Below, piece after piece: positions 44,003-53,021 of a stretch of DNA of 64,000 nucleotides; positions within the stretch are counted from its first letter, which is position 1; each line of letters begins with the position of its first letter. A program made the position numbers and the translations under genes. Below the pieces are notes generated by a model, which worked only from the letters and a program-made list of their open reading frames with translations, was not told the DNA's origin and did not search any database. The DNA lies in the NCBI RefSeq assembly GCF_018403245.1, contig NZ_BOSH01000001.1:248001-312000 (forward strand), written 5' to 3'. This stretch comes from Paenibacillus sp. J2TS4 (GTDB taxonomy: Bacteria; Bacillota; Bacilli; Paenibacillales; NBRC-103111).

Positions 44003-45415
44003 TCATCCTGCATGACGGCTTGACAGGGGCGAAGGTTCTGCAGATTCGCCCTGCTTGGTTCGCGCACTCGCAAACAAGCTCAACAAAATCAATGCAAGGT
44101 TGAACATCATAGCGATCGTAATTGCCGCTTCCAATGACAATCCCCCCGTTTGACTCATTGCGATGATGGCGCCGCCGATTCCGATCGCCACTCCGGGAGT
44201 AAACGAATCGGCAAATTGCAGGCTCCCGGAAACTTGCCCGGATTCCCCTTCTTTAGCGAGAGAGAAAGCGACCGTACCGCTAACGGTATGAGCCAGACCG
44301 ATTCCGATGCCTGCAATAATTTCACCGAGAACCGCTAATACAATATTGACTGCAGGAATCCATACCATGATCGCGATACCGACGATCATCAGCAGTATAC
44401 CGGCGATGATCCGTTTATTCCGGCCGCGCCCTTGATCTGCCGCATCCCAGCGAGCCTGCAAAATGGCGATGATACACCAGCTAAGCGCCGCACTGGCCAC
44501 GATGAGCCCGGCTCTGTCGGGGGCCATTCCTTTCGTATCTGTCAAGGCAAGCACCAGAAAGTTCTGGGTGAAGACATAAGCGGCGAAGAATAATCCACGG
44601 GAAGCGATGAGAGACGGTAATCCTGAACGAAATGTCAACGTGCCGGTCGGCAGCAGCTTGCGAAGGGGCTGTACCATAAGCGCCAAACCGATAAGCAGAA
44701 GTGCAATTCCCAATATTTTGGGAAGCATGCCAAGACCACTTAAGAAGACCCCGGTTCCGATCGCGAGCAGCACAGACAACCGAATGACTCCACTTTCTTT
44801 CTTCTCTTGAACGCTCGGCATTTTCAGTTTGCGGAAGACAGGCAGGCTGAGAAGCACCGCTAAAAGCAAAAAGGGAAGAACTCCCCAAAAAACGAATCGC
44901 CAAGACCACTGCTGGGCTATAACCCCGGCAACGTAAGGGCCTAGCATTGAAGGCAAAACGTAGGCTGTGCCGAGAGCGCCCAAAATTTTGGCGCGAAGCT
45001 CATCCGGATAACTTAAAGAGATGGCTGTGTATATGCAGGTATACATGGCTCCTGCACCAAATCCTTGCAAGGCGCGAGAGCCGATCAACACATACATGTT
45101 GTTTGCAACGGCCGCCATGATCAAACCGACTGCAAATAACAGTATAGCTATTGTAAAAAGGACAGCAGGTCCTTTCCTATCAATTTGGCGGCCGATCACC
45201 AAAGTACCGACAATTTGTGCGAGCAGATAAGCGCTGAATATCCAACCGAAGAGATGAAGGCCTTGCAGATCGCCGGCAATGACCGGAGCAACCGTTGTTA
45301 CGGCCAATCCTTCAAACCCGATCGTCATGGCAGCCAAAATAATACCGATTGATAATGCCAGATAGCGTGGTCCAAAAATGCTTTGCGAGCTTTGCGCAGA
45401 AGACAACCTGTTCAC
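44003..45415 (-). CDS. MFS drug-exporter-type transporter
   Basis: The 470-aa protein has about fourteen transmembrane segments, the motif A loop VIGRQIDRKGPAVLFTIAIL and motif C-like GALGTAYVLPSMLGPYVAGV. The first segment AAMTIGFEGLAVTTVAPVIA is typical of DHA2-like exporters of the multidrug kind. It is divergent from the HTH regulator at 45557, and the two promoters share a palindrome, so that regulator probably controls it. The GTG at 45415 sits within GGAAGGTGAAC; a TTG at 45406 could be the real start. Confidence 0.9.
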   Translation of the reverse strand: MNRLSSAQSSQSIFGPRYLALSIGIILAAMTIGFEGLAVTTVAPVIAGDLQGLHLFGWIFSAYLLAQIVGTLVIGRQIDRKGPAVLFTIAILLFAVGLIMAAVANNMYVLIGSRALQGFGAGAMYTCIYTAISLSYPDELRAKILGALGTAYVLPSMLGPYVAGVIAQQWSWRFVFWGVLPFLLLAVLLSLPVFRKLKMPSVQEKKESGVIRLSVLLAIGTGVFLSGLGMLPKILGIALLLIGLALMVQPLRKLLPTGTLTFRSGLPSLIASRGLFFAAYVFTQNFLVLALTDTKGMAPDRAGLIVASAALSWCIIAILQARWDAADQGRGRNKRIIAGILLMIVGIAIMVWIPAVNIVLAVLGEIIAGIGIGLAHTVSGTVAFSLAKEGESGQVSGSLQFADSFTPGVAIGIGGAIIAMSQTGGLSLEAAITIAMMFNLALILLSLFASARTKQGESAEPSPLSSRHAG

Positions 45416-45482
45416 CTTCCATCATGAATTCTAAGTAGACGCCGTATCCGGATACTTTATAAACAAAGATCTTTACAAACAA

Positions 45483-45525
45483 ATTATACCACCCTTTTGA
45501 CTTTGTCAACATTTTTCTTTATAAT
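45483..45525. promoter_or_regulatory. Face-to-face promoters sharing a TTGAC-TTT-GTCAA palindrome
   Basis: Plus strand: TTGACT (45497-45502), 17-base spacer, TATAAT (45520-45525). Minus strand: TTGACA (45509-45504), 15-base spacer, TATAAT (45488-45483). Both -35 boxes lie in the palindrome TTGACTTTGTCAA (45497-45509). One bound protein would therefore cover both promoters. Confidence 0.75.
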
Positions 45526-45556
45526 CTTTTCAAGAACAAATCTGAAGGTGAGTGAA

Positions 45557-46225
45557 ATGAATAAAAGGAATTCGCGAACAAAAGAAGGTGTCGAAAGAAC
45601 AAGAAGAACCCTTGTGAAGTTGCTTAAACATAACGGATCCATGGATGCCCATCAATTGGCAAGCGAGCTCGGAGTTACCGCTATGGCCGTGCGGCAGCAT
45701 TTATATGATCTGCAAGAGCAGAGGTTGGTCACCTTCACGGAAGAATCAAGGGCAATGGGGCGACCCGCGAAGATGTGGGCGCTTACCTCCGAAGCGAATC
45801 GGCTATTTCCGGACGGATACGCTGATCTTACAGTCAGTTTGATCGAATCCATGAAACAAGCGTTCGGGGACGAAGGCCTGGAGAGACTGCTGGAGATCCA
45901 TAACCGCAGACAAGTCATGGATTACCAGAGCAAAGCGCCGGCGAGTCTTCCGTTCAAGGAAAAATTATTGGCTTTCGCCGAATCGCGGACGGCAGAGGGA
46001 TATATGGCCGAAATCATTGAGAACTCCGATGGTTCCTATTATTTTGTGGAAAAGCATTGCCCGATTTGCGAGGCGGCGAGAGCATGTACGGACATTTGCA
46101 GGAAGGAATTGGAGATGTTTCAACATGTCCTTGGCGACGATGTTGACATTACTAGAGGCGAGCATATTTTAAAAGGCGACAATCGTTGTTTGTATCGGAT
46201 TAAACCGGGAGGGACATCTGTGTGA
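45557..46225 (+). CDS. Helix-turn-helix regulator with Cys-rich, Fe-S-type C-terminus (SufR-like)
   Basis: The protein of about 222 aa has an N-terminal winged helix (TRRTLVKLLKHNGSMDAHQL, ASELGVTAMAVRQHLYDLQE) and a C-terminal segment with four cysteines, HCPICEAARACTDICRKELE, plus a Cys in DNRCLYRI. This layout is that of SufR-type regulators that bind an iron-sulfur cluster. The ATG at 45557 has GAAGGTGAG upstream. It is divergent from the MFS exporter and co-directional with an FMN reductase. A redox or drug signal read by the cluster is a sensible guess. Confidence 0.85.
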   Translation: MNKRNSRTKEGVERTRRTLVKLLKHNGSMDAHQLASELGVTAMAVRQHLYDLQEQRLVTFTEESRAMGRPAKMWALTSEANRLFPDGYADLTVSLIESMKQAFGDEGLERLLEIHNRRQVMDYQSKAPASLPFKEKLLAFAESRTAEGYMAEIIENSDGSYYFVEKHCPICEAARACTDICRKELEMFQHVLGDDVDITRGEHILKGDNRCLYRIKPGGTSV

Positions 46226-46256
46226 ACATCGGGATGCTGAAAGGGGAACTGTACCT

Positions 46257-46799
46257 ATGAAGCTAGTTGGCATATCGGGAACGATATCGGGTTCCAAAAC
46301 ATTGATCACGGTTCAGGCTGTGCTGGACGAAGTTAGGCGGAACTATCCGGAAGTGGAAATAGAATTGCTTGACCTGAAACAATACAATGTTCAGTTTTGC
46401 GACGGGCGGGATCCCGCCGCTTATACGGGCGACACCAAGACCGTCATCGACATTGTCTCTTCGGGCGATTTTTTTCTTATAGGCACTCCGATTTATCAAG
46501 CATCGCTAACCGGGGCGTTAAAAAATTTGTTCGATCTTGTTCCGGTCTCCGTTTTCCATCATAAGGTGATGGGGTTTGTGGCGACAGGAGGAACCTACCA
46601 GCATTATCTCGTCATTGAGAATCAATTAAAGCCGATCGCCGGCTTTTTCCGTGCATTTGTCGCACCAAGCTATGTATATGTTCATAATGAACATTTTAAC
46701 GGACATAACGAAATTTCCGATAAGGGCATATTAGAGAGAATCCGCAATCTGGCGCATGAACTGGTCTTGATGCAGAAACAATTGAAAGCAGCTCATTAA
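46257..46799 (+). CDS. NADPH-dependent FMN reductase family protein
   Basis: The 180-aa flavodoxin-fold protein opens with KLVGISGTISGSKTLITVQA (the phosphate-binding loop after the first strand), followed by DFFLIGTPIYQASLTGALKN, the family's central GTPIYxxSxTGxLKN motif, and FVATGGTYQHYLVIENQLKP. It reduces FMN with NAD(P)H and may supply reduced flavin to a monooxygenase or reduce quinones or azo compounds. It is 31 bases after the regulator, so likely the same operon. Confidence 0.9.
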   Translation: MKLVGISGTISGSKTLITVQAVLDEVRRNYPEVEIELLDLKQYNVQFCDGRDPAAYTGDTKTVIDIVSSGDFFLIGTPIYQASLTGALKNLFDLVPVSVFHHKVMGFVATGGTYQHYLVIENQLKPIAGFFRAFVAPSYVYVHNEHFNGHNEISDKGILERIRNLAHELVLMQKQLKAAH

Positions 46800-46810
46800 C
46801 ATTATTCTGA

Positions 46811-46845
46811 AGAAGATGGTCCTAAACGGTCAGGGCCATCTTCTT
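46811..46845 (+). terminator. Hairpin after the FMN reductase gene
   Basis: AGAAGATGGTCCT and AGGGCCATCTTCTT form a 13-bp stem (one G-U) 12 bases after the stop codon. The T-run is poor. Confidence 0.6.
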
Positions 46846-46989
46846 GTGTGCGACGGGCAGCATACGCGTCATCTCTAGGGTGAATTCTATAAACTCAATC
46901 ATTGATCGTAACGATGATCAGCGATTGACATTTTTTGTGTGCTGGAAAAATAACAACATTAGAATGAGGAAGGGTACAAACTTTACTAA

Positions 46990-47125
46990 GACAACTTCTC
47001 AGATACCCCGTACTTGGATATGGAGTAGATCGGGCAAATCCCTATCTACAATAGGTACATGAAGTTGTCCGTGGTAAGAAGCCCCGACTTCAACTCGCGA
47101 TAGCGAGTAAGTCGGGGAGGTTCAC
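46990..47125 (+). mobile_element. Right end of an IS200/IS605 element, omega-RNA-like
   Basis: The stretch ending in CATGAAGTTGTCCGTGGTA (47069-47087 region), then CCCCGACTT-CA-ACTCGC-GATA-GCGAGT-AAGTCGGGG (47082-47117, nested perfect stems) and GAGGTTCAC (47117-47125), has the look of the conserved 3' end of tnpB-carrying elements, where the RNA guide scaffold finishes. No tnpA or tnpB reading frame is present nearby. An imperfect palindrome at 46899-46928 may be the other end. The gap 46846-47177 holds nothing else. Confidence 0.55.
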
Positions 47126-47177
47126 TTTCCGAGATGAAGCAAAGCACTTTATCATCCGGTAAGGCAGGTGGAGTTCA

Positions 47178-47936
47178 ATGAACAGGAATTCAGGCGTAGA
47201 CTCTGCGAAGTCTTTGTCCGCTATGGATGTGGTGGCATCCATCGATATAGGCACCACCGCAGTAAAGGGGGTGCTCGTAGGCCGGGATGGAGAATTGCGG
47301 CACGAACAAACTATCCCTCTAACGACTCTGCACCAGGACGGCTATATGGAACAGGATGCCGAAAGCTGGTGGACTGCGGTGATTCGGATGTGCAAGGAGT
47401 GGGAAGAGTTAGGGGTAGGCGGCCCGCATATTCGCTGCGTTGCTTTCAGCGGACAGATGCAGGATTTGATCGCGGTCGGCTCCGATGGAAGACCTCTCCG
47501 ACCGGCGATCCTGTACTCGGATAGCCGGGCTGGAGCCCAAGCGGAAGCGCTGCTTGCGCGAATCACCGAGCCGGAGATGAAGCGGCGCACAGGAAATCAT
47601 TTCGACGGAACCGGGCTGCTGCCGGGACAGCAGCCCGCTGTCATGAATGTCATCGGCGGGGGAGGCAAGAGCGAGTCCTGGATGCACATCTTGGCCGACA
47701 TTACCTCGAGCCGGGTTCTCGTTCCCGATCATGCTCAATTCCTGCCCGCTCTCGGAGTAGCCTCGCTCGGATTCGTGCATTTGGGCTGGTCCGCTGATTT
47801 TGCCGATTTTAAAGCGGCGTACTTGCAGCAAGAAGAACAGACCGCCTATCCGGCAAACAGCGAAATAGCGAATCATTACGAAAGCAAATTCGCAAAGTAT
47901 AAGAAGCTCTATGATGCCGTTCAGCCATTGATATGA
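47178..47936 (+). pseudogene. FGGY-family carbohydrate kinase with in-frame internal deletion
   Basis: The first 150 residues are an FGGY kinase N-terminus: VVASIDIGTTAVKGVLVGRD (phosphate 1), DGYMEQDAESWW, VAFSGQMQDLIAVGSDGRPL, RPAILYSDSRAGAQAE. After HFDGTGLLPG the frame goes straight into VIGGGGKSESWMHILADITS and LPALGVASLG, the adenosine-binding C-terminus. The product has 252 residues where xylulokinase-like enzymes have about 500; the second half of domain I and the start of domain II are missing. The frame is open, so a protein may be made, but it should not be an active kinase. Confidence 0.8.
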
Positions 47937-47997
47937 TATAGGGGTCATTAAGCAAAGCTATCTTTCATTTCAAAGGTGCTTTCAAGTAATCGTTTTA

Positions 47998-48035
47998 ATA
48001 AAGCCTGTCTTCCGTAGAAGGAAGGCGGGCTTTAT
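47998..48035 (+). terminator. Terminator after the kinase remnant
   Basis: ATAAAGCCTGTCTTCC and GGAAGGCGGGCTTTAT (47998-48013, 48020-48035) pair over 16 positions with two G-U pairs; CAGAATTTTTA follows. Confidence 0.7.
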
Positions 48036-48071
48036 CAGAATTTTTAAGATTCACACTTATCCTTGTACTGA

Positions 48072-48138
48072 TCCATCCCCACGAACCGTTATTTCACTAA
48101 ATCGTGCATATCCATCCCCACGAACCGTTATTCCACTA
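48072..48138 (+). repeat. Two direct repeats of 28 bp, 39 bp apart
   Basis: TCCATCCCCACGAACCGTTA followed by TT(T/C)CACTA occurs at 48072-48099 and again at 48111-48138. Only two copies; no CRISPR-like regularity. Confidence 0.8.
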
Positions 48139-48231
48139 TAAGAGCTTGGCTGCGGTCGTCTGCGCTTATATTAACGGAACGGATAAATGATCGAGAGGAA
48201 AGCGGGTTTCTCCTTGAATTTTTATGAAGGA

Positions 48232-48413
48232 ATGCAAATGTGCAGTCGATGAGTGACTTTTGATCTCATTCCGACAGATCTACTGCAAAAGTACAGTAGA
48301 TTCGTCCATTTAAGCCTGCAAATGGATGGATCTAAAGATTTGACTGCAGAATTGCAATCGATGGTTTGAAAAGAGCGGATTACGGTCAAAAGGACTGTAG
48401 AAATGCAGTCGAG
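48232..48413 (+). repeat. Array of four imperfect palindromes of the ACTGCAnAAnTGCAGT type
   Basis: Copies lie at 48233-48249, 48279-48300 (TCTACTG...CAGTAGA), 48341-48361 and 48392-48412 (GACTGTAG-AAA-TGCAGTC), about 50-60 bases apart. Three share the suffix TCGA. They resemble REP-like or intergenic palindromic repeats. Confidence 0.7.
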
Positions 48414-48458
48414 CGTCAGCGGGACGCCCAGCCCTCCTGGCAGCACACTTTACTGCAC

Positions 48459-48524
48459 CTAATTTACGCGCACGCTTGACTGACCTAATTTACGCGCACA
48501 CTTTACTGCAACTAATTTACGCAG
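48459..48524 (+). repeat. Three short tandem-like repeats, CTAATTTACGC type
   Basis: CTAATTTACGCGCAC starts at 48459 and 48485, and CTAATTTACGC at 48512, so the period is 26-27 bases; the linkers share CTTKACTG. The remaining gap to recQ (48525-48900) shows only a candidate promoter. Confidence 0.75.
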
Positions 48525-48780
48525 TATCTACGGTGCACGCTTGCTTCCTCATAGGACGCCGAGGCCGTTTATTCTTGTCACCGTCCACACCGGGTGCTCC
48601 TCCGTTTTGCCCCCCCCCTTGTAGGCAAGTCGTGGGTTACTCCTTCGAGCATTCGCTCCAGCAGGGCGTTCCTCCTATTAAATTGCCCCACTATAGTTAG
48701 TAAATATCAGATTCTGAGCCAAGGGGATAGCAGTCAAAAGAAGAGCCGGCCCAACTTGGTCCGCACTCCTTGATCAGGAA

Positions 48781-48789
48781 TGCTATAAT
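48781..48789 (+). promoter_or_regulatory. Extended -10 element in front of recQ
   Basis: TGCTATAAT (48781-48789) matches TGN-TATAAT, 112 bases before the recQ start. No good -35 at the right distance. Confidence 0.4.
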
Positions 48790-48900
48790 AGTAGAACCGA
48801 CAGGAAATGGTCTGGTGCAGACGGGCACTCACCGAAGCCTGTGTAGCTGCAGGCGATTCTCATTCGGAACGGAAGGACCACAATAAATAGAGGTGTAACG

Positions 48901-51063
48901 ATGCTTCATAAAGCTGAACAGCTGCTGCGTACGGTTTACGGCTATCCGACCTTTCGACAGGGTCAGGAGGACATTATTTCGGATATTTTACATAGACAGG
49001 ACACAGTCGGTATTATGCCGACCGGAGGGGGGAAATCGATTTGCTACCAGATTCCGGCGCTGGTGCTTCCCGGTACGACTATTGTAATATCCCCGCTTAT
49101 TTCCCTTATGAAGGATCAGGTAGATGCTCTTCACAGCTTGGGAGTGGCGGCTACCTATATTAATAGCTCATTGAGTCAAACAGAGACGGAGGAAAGACTG
49201 CGTCTGGCGGGCAATGGGGAGTATAAACTGTTATATGTTGCTCCCGAGCGTCTTGATTCTCCCCGTTTTCAATCGCTGCCATATAGGGTTCAGGTCCCGC
49301 TCATTGCTATTGACGAGGCCCATTGCTTGTCGCAATGGGGGCATGATTTTCGCCCCAGCTATTTGTCGATTGTACCTTTCCTCAGGCAAATTCCCGACCG
49401 GCCGGTTGTGGCGGCTTTTACGGCTACCGCTACGGAGGAAGTCACTCACGATATTGTGCGGTTGCTGGGGATGTCCCGGCCGAGCTTGCATATTACCGGA
49501 TTTAATCGCGAAAATTTATCACTATCCGTGCTAAGGGGCGTTAACAAAACGGAGTACGTGCTGAATCATATCCATCATCATCCCGAACAAGCAGGCATTG
49601 TCTATGCGTCTACCCGCAAGGAAGTGGATGAGCTGTGCGGCTTGCTGGAGCGTAAAGGAGTAGCTGCAGGCAAGTATCATGCCGGGATGAGCGATGAGGA
49701 GAGAAAAGCGAGCCAGGAAGCTTTTTTGTACGATGAGATCAAGGTAATGGTGGCGACCAATGCCTTTGGGATGGGAATTGACAAGTCCAACGTCCGGTAT
49801 GTCATTCACTACAACATGCCTAAAAATATGGAAGCCTACTATCAAGAAGCGGGACGTGCCGGAAGAGACGGCGAACCCGGCGAGTGCGTGCTGTTATTCA
49901 GTCCGCAGGATATTCAGACTCAGAAATTTCTGATTGAGCAATCCGTTTCCGATACGGAGCGCAAATCCAATGATTACAAGAAGCTGCAGACGATGATTGA
50001 CTATTGCTATACCCAGCAATGCTTGCGCAGTTATATTCTTGCTTATTTTGGCGAAGAAACGGCCAGCACTTCCTGCGATAACTGCAGCAGCTGTAAGGAT
50101 GAAGGGGAATGGACCGACATTACGCTGGAAGCCAGTAAAATTTTTTCCTGCATTTGGCGAATGAAGGAGAGATTCGGAGTTACTTTGGTAGCCCAGGTGC
50201 TGAAAGGATCGCGTAATAAGCGGGTTACGCAATTCGGGCTCGATCGGCTTCCTACTTACGGAATTATGAACCAGATGACGGAGAAGGCGATTTCGGATTT
50301 GATTCATAAGCTGATTGCGGAGCGTTATTTGGCTATGAGCGAGGGACAGTATCCGGTTGTCAGGTTGTTGCCGAAGGCGGCGGAAGTATTGAAGGGCAAA
50401 GAGAAGGTGATGCACAAAGTCCGCCCGGCCCCGCGAGCGGTCCAAGAAGCCGGACCTTTGTTCGAACGGTTAAGGGGGCTTCGCAAACAGCTGGCTGATC
50501 AGGAAGGAGTCCCTCCCTACATCATTTTCTCGGACAGCACCTTGCACGACATGGCCCGCCGGTTGCCGCGGAATGAAGAGGAGATGCTTCAGGTCAAAGG
50601 AGTGGGGGATGCCAAGTTCCTTAAGTATGGCAAACCTTTTTTACATGCGATTGGTGAGTTAGTGGAAGGAAGGGATACTTCAGCAGCAGAAGACTATGAA
50701 GCGGGGCCTGTCTGGCGGAGTGAACAAGCTGCGGCTGAACTGAAACGGACCAAGAGTGGAAGCGGCGGCAAAGGCAGTCATTTGATTTCCTATGAAATGT
50801 TTATTCAGGGCAGGACCGTGGAGGAAGTAGCGGAGGAAAGAGGAATGGGGCTGATTACGATTCAGGATCATATCATCCGCTGTGCGAAGGAAGGGCTGGA
50901 GCTCGATTGGAGCCTCATCATCCCAGAATCCTATGAGGGACAAATTATTGAAGCGGCTCAGGAGCTCGGGGCTGACCGGTTGAAGCCTCTCAAAGAAGCG
51001 TTGCCGGATGAAGTGGACTATTTTGCAATCAAAGCAGCCTTGGTTAAGCATGAATTAATTTGA
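48901..51063 (+). CDS. recQ: ATP-dependent DNA helicase RecQ
   Basis: The 720-aa protein has the superfamily 2 helicase motifs in order: FRQGQEDIISDIL (motif 0), GIMPTGGGKSICYQ (Walker A), IDEAHCLSQWGHDFRPSY (DEAH and aromatic-rich loop), AAFTATAT, IVYASTRKEVDEL, and GMGIDKSNVRYVIHYNMPKN with QEAGRAGRDG. The RQC domain follows with its zinc cysteines (QQCLRSYILAYFGEETASTS, CDNCSSC), then an HRDC domain (about residues 515-590). A C-terminal helix-turn-helix of the HTH_40 kind (FIQGRTVEEVAEERGMGLIT) closes the protein. It unwinds DNA 3'-5' in recombination repair. Convergent with glyS across a terminator. Confidence 0.97.
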   Translation: MLHKAEQLLRTVYGYPTFRQGQEDIISDILHRQDTVGIMPTGGGKSICYQIPALVLPGTTIVISPLISLMKDQVDALHSLGVAATYINSSLSQTETEERLRLAGNGEYKLLYVAPERLDSPRFQSLPYRVQVPLIAIDEAHCLSQWGHDFRPSYLSIVPFLRQIPDRPVVAAFTATATEEVTHDIVRLLGMSRPSLHITGFNRENLSLSVLRGVNKTEYVLNHIHHHPEQAGIVYASTRKEVDELCGLLERKGVAAGKYHAGMSDEERKASQEAFLYDEIKVMVATNAFGMGIDKSNVRYVIHYNMPKNMEAYYQEAGRAGRDGEPGECVLLFSPQDIQTQKFLIEQSVSDTERKSNDYKKLQTMIDYCYTQQCLRSYILAYFGEETASTSCDNCSSCKDEGEWTDITLEASKIFSCIWRMKERFGVTLVAQVLKGSRNKRVTQFGLDRLPTYGIMNQMTEKAISDLIHKLIAERYLAMSEGQYPVVRLLPKAAEVLKGKEKVMHKVRPAPRAVQEAGPLFERLRGLRKQLADQEGVPPYIIFSDSTLHDMARRLPRNEEEMLQVKGVGDAKFLKYGKPFLHAIGELVEGRDTSAAEDYEAGPVWRSEQAAAELKRTKSGSGGKGSHLISYEMFIQGRTVEEVAEERGMGLITIQDHIIRCAKEGLELDWSLIIPESYEGQIIEAAQELGADRLKPLKEALPDEVDYFAIKAALVKHELI

Positions 51064-51106
51064 ATTATTGCCGGTGAAAGGTATAGTGTTCATATTTAAA
51101 ATGAGC

Positions 51107-51133
51107 CAGGGCTCCCTTCGTTAGGGAGCCCTG
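51107..51133. terminator. Terminator between recQ and glyS
   Basis: CAGGGCTCCCT and AGGGAGCCCTG form a perfect 11-bp stem with a 5-base loop between the convergent genes. T-rich stretches on both sides are short. Confidence 0.75.
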
Positions 51134-51158
51134 AGCATGTTTCAGCTATATCCTTAGG

Positions 51159-52544
51159 TTAGAAAATGAGTTTTTCCTCAATGTACGCTCGCAGCTGATC
51201 GATCGGAATCCGTACTTGCTCCATCGTGTCGCGGTCGCGGACGGTCACTTGACCATCCTTCTCCGACTCGAAATCATAAGTAATACAGAACGGCGTTCCG
51301 ACTTCGTCGTGACGGCGATAACGTTTGCCAATGGAGCCGGATTCGTCATAATCGACCATGTAGTGTTTGGCCAGATCGGCAAAGACCTGTCTCGCTCCGT
51401 CGGAGAGCTTCTTCGACAGCGGCAGGATGGCTGCCTTGTATGGAGCTAACGCCGGATGCAGACGCAGAACGGTCCGGCTGTCGCCGTCTTCCAACTGCTG
51501 CTCCTCGTAAGCGTCGACGAAGAAGGCCAGAGTGACGCGGTCGGCGCCGAGCGAAGGCTCGATGCAATAAGGAATGTAGCGCTCATTCGTCTCTCCGTCA
51601 ATATAATGGAAATCTTCGCCCGAATGCTCCATATGCTGCTTCAAGTCGTAGTCGGTCCGATCTGCGATGCCCCACAGCTCTCCCCAACCGAAGGGAAACT
51701 GATATTCAAAATCAGTGGTCGCCTTGCTGTAATGGGACAGCTCCTCCGGAGAATGATCGCGCAGACGAATATGTTCCTCGGTCATGCCCAAGTCGAGCAG
51801 CCACTGGCGGCAATAGTCGCGCCAATATTCGAACCACTGCAAATCTTCTCCCGGCTTGCAGAAAAATTCAAGCTCCATCTGTTCGAATTCCCGAGTCCGG
51901 AAAGTGAAGTTGCCCGGCGTAATCTCGTTCCGGAAGCTTTTACCGACTTGGGCGATCCCGAACGGTATTTTTTTGCGCATCGTTCTCTGGACATTTTTAA
52001 AGTTGACAAAAATTCCTTGGGCAGTTTCCGGACGCATATAGATTTCGTTTGAGCTGGATTCCGTAACTCCCTGGAACGTTTTGAACATCAGGTTAAACTG
52101 GCGAATGTCCGTGAAATCCAGGCTGCCGCAATCCGGGCAAGCCAGCTTATGCTCTTGAATCAATTGAGCCATTTCGGCAAAGGACAGACCGTCGGCGACC
52201 ATTTCTGTTCCTTGCTGCGCAAGCCCTTCTTCAATGAGCTTATCTGCGCGGTGGCGGGCTTTACATTGCTTACAATCGATCATCGGATCGTTGAAATTGC
52301 CGATATGTCCTGAAGCGACCCACGTCTTGGGATTCATCAGAATAGCCGCGTCCAGGCCGACGTTATAAGGCGATTCCTGGACGAACTTTTTCCACCAGGC
52401 GCGCTTGATATTGTTTTTAAGCTCCACTCCCAATGGGCCGTAATCCCATGTGTTCGCGAGGCCTCCGTAGATTTCGGAGCCGGGAAAAATAAAGCCGCGA
52501 TGCTTCGCCAATGCGACAATCTGATCCATAGAAACCGTCATCAT
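51159..52544 (-). CDS. glyS: Glycine--tRNA ligase, dimeric (GlyQS) type
   Basis: The 461-aa class II synthetase attaches glycine to tRNA-Gly. Motifs: [20 protein letters not shown] at the start, a zinc-like cluster [12 protein letters not shown] and [11 protein letters not shown], motif 2 [20 protein letters not shown] with [13 protein letters not shown], and motif 3-like [19 protein letters not shown]. The C-terminal anticodon-binding domain begins at [15 protein letters not shown]. The length suits the single-chain bacterial/eukaryal type. Expression is governed by the T-box leader just upstream. AAAGGAGAA precedes the start; MMTVS leaves two ATG choices. Confidence 0.97.
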   Translation of the reverse strand: MMTVSMDQIVALAKHRGFIFPGSEIYGGLANTWDYGPLGVELKNNIKRAWWKKFVQESPYNVGLDAAILMNPKTWVASGHIGNFNDPMIDCKQCKARHRADKLIEEGLAQQGTEMVADGLSFAEMAQLIQEHKLACPDCGSLDFTDIRQFNLMFKTFQGVTESSSNEIYMRPETAQGIFVNFKNVQRTMRKKIPFGIAQVGKSFRNEITPGNFTFRTREFEQMELEFFCKPGEDLQWFEYWRDYCRQWLLDLGMTEEHIRLRDHSPEELSHYSKATTDFEYQFPFGWGELWGIADRTDYDLKQHMEHSGEDFHYIDGETNERYIPYCIEPSLGADRVTLAFFVDAYEEQQLEDGDSRTVLRLHPALAPYKAAILPLSKKLSDGARQVFADLAKHYMVDYDESGSIGKRYRRHDEVGTPFCITYDFESEKDGQVTVRDRDTMEQVRIPIDQLRAYIEEKLIF

Positions 52545-52584
52545 TCATTCTCCTTTTCTTACGCCTTGCAAGGGATGGCGGCAA

Positions 52585-52808
52585 ATGAAAAAGCCCTCTC
52601 CCTTAGGCATGAAATATGCCTAGGGACGAGAGCTTGAGCACCCGCGGTTCCACCCTAGTTGATGCGCCGGAAGGCACATCCCCTCTTTAAACAAGCAGCT
52701 CCGGACTGCCGTTTCCCTGAAGCTTCTCCCGGGCTTGCACTCTCCCCGGGTCGCTGGAGCAGAAGGATTTCAGATACTATAGGTCCATCACAGCCGCATT
52801 TAATATTA
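52585..52808 (-). promoter_or_regulatory. T-box riboswitch of glyS
   Basis: On the minus strand the T-box sequence AGGGTGGAACCGCGG (52656-52642) is followed by a terminator (arms 52616-52634 and 52592-52610, TAGGCAT loop side) with a T-run at 52592-52588. A stem I region precedes. Uncharged tRNA-Gly would favour the antiterminator and raise glyS transcription. The specifier codon was not assigned with certainty. Confidence 0.93.
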
Positions 52809-52814
52809 TTATCC

Positions 52815-52843
52815 ATGATACTGATTTTAATCAGGAAATGCAA
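52815..52843 (-). promoter_or_regulatory. Promoter of the T-box/glyS transcript
   Basis: On the minus strand TTGCAT (52843-52838) and TATCAT (52820-52815) are 17 bases apart, and the T-box begins just after. Confidence 0.55.
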
Positions 52844-52979
52844 GAGCTACTCCCTAGATCGACAGTTTGTGGAAAAGGAAAGGGGAAGTAAGTATAGGCT
52901 TACATCCCTTGGTCAGTACAGAATATCTGGTAAAATCTTCACACCAAATTCATATCCGGTAAGTTAGAATGATAAGAAA

Positions 52980-52993
52980 ATTAACCGCTTACA
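52980..52993 (+). promoter_or_regulatory. Candidate cre-like site before the carbohydrate cluster
   Basis: On the minus strand TGTAAGCGGTTAAT resembles the catabolite-control consensus TGWNANCGNTNWCA at 12 of 14 positions. It stands 29 bases before the ATPase start and downstream of a weak TTGGTC-16-TAAAAT promoter (52909-52936). Confidence 0.35.
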
Positions 52994-53021
52994 TTTAAAA
53001 CAGTGAAAGGGGTGCCTACGC

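Noticed and set aside
48072..48524. CRISPR array
   Set aside because: Only two or three copies of each repeat, different families, no uniform spacers and no cas genes.
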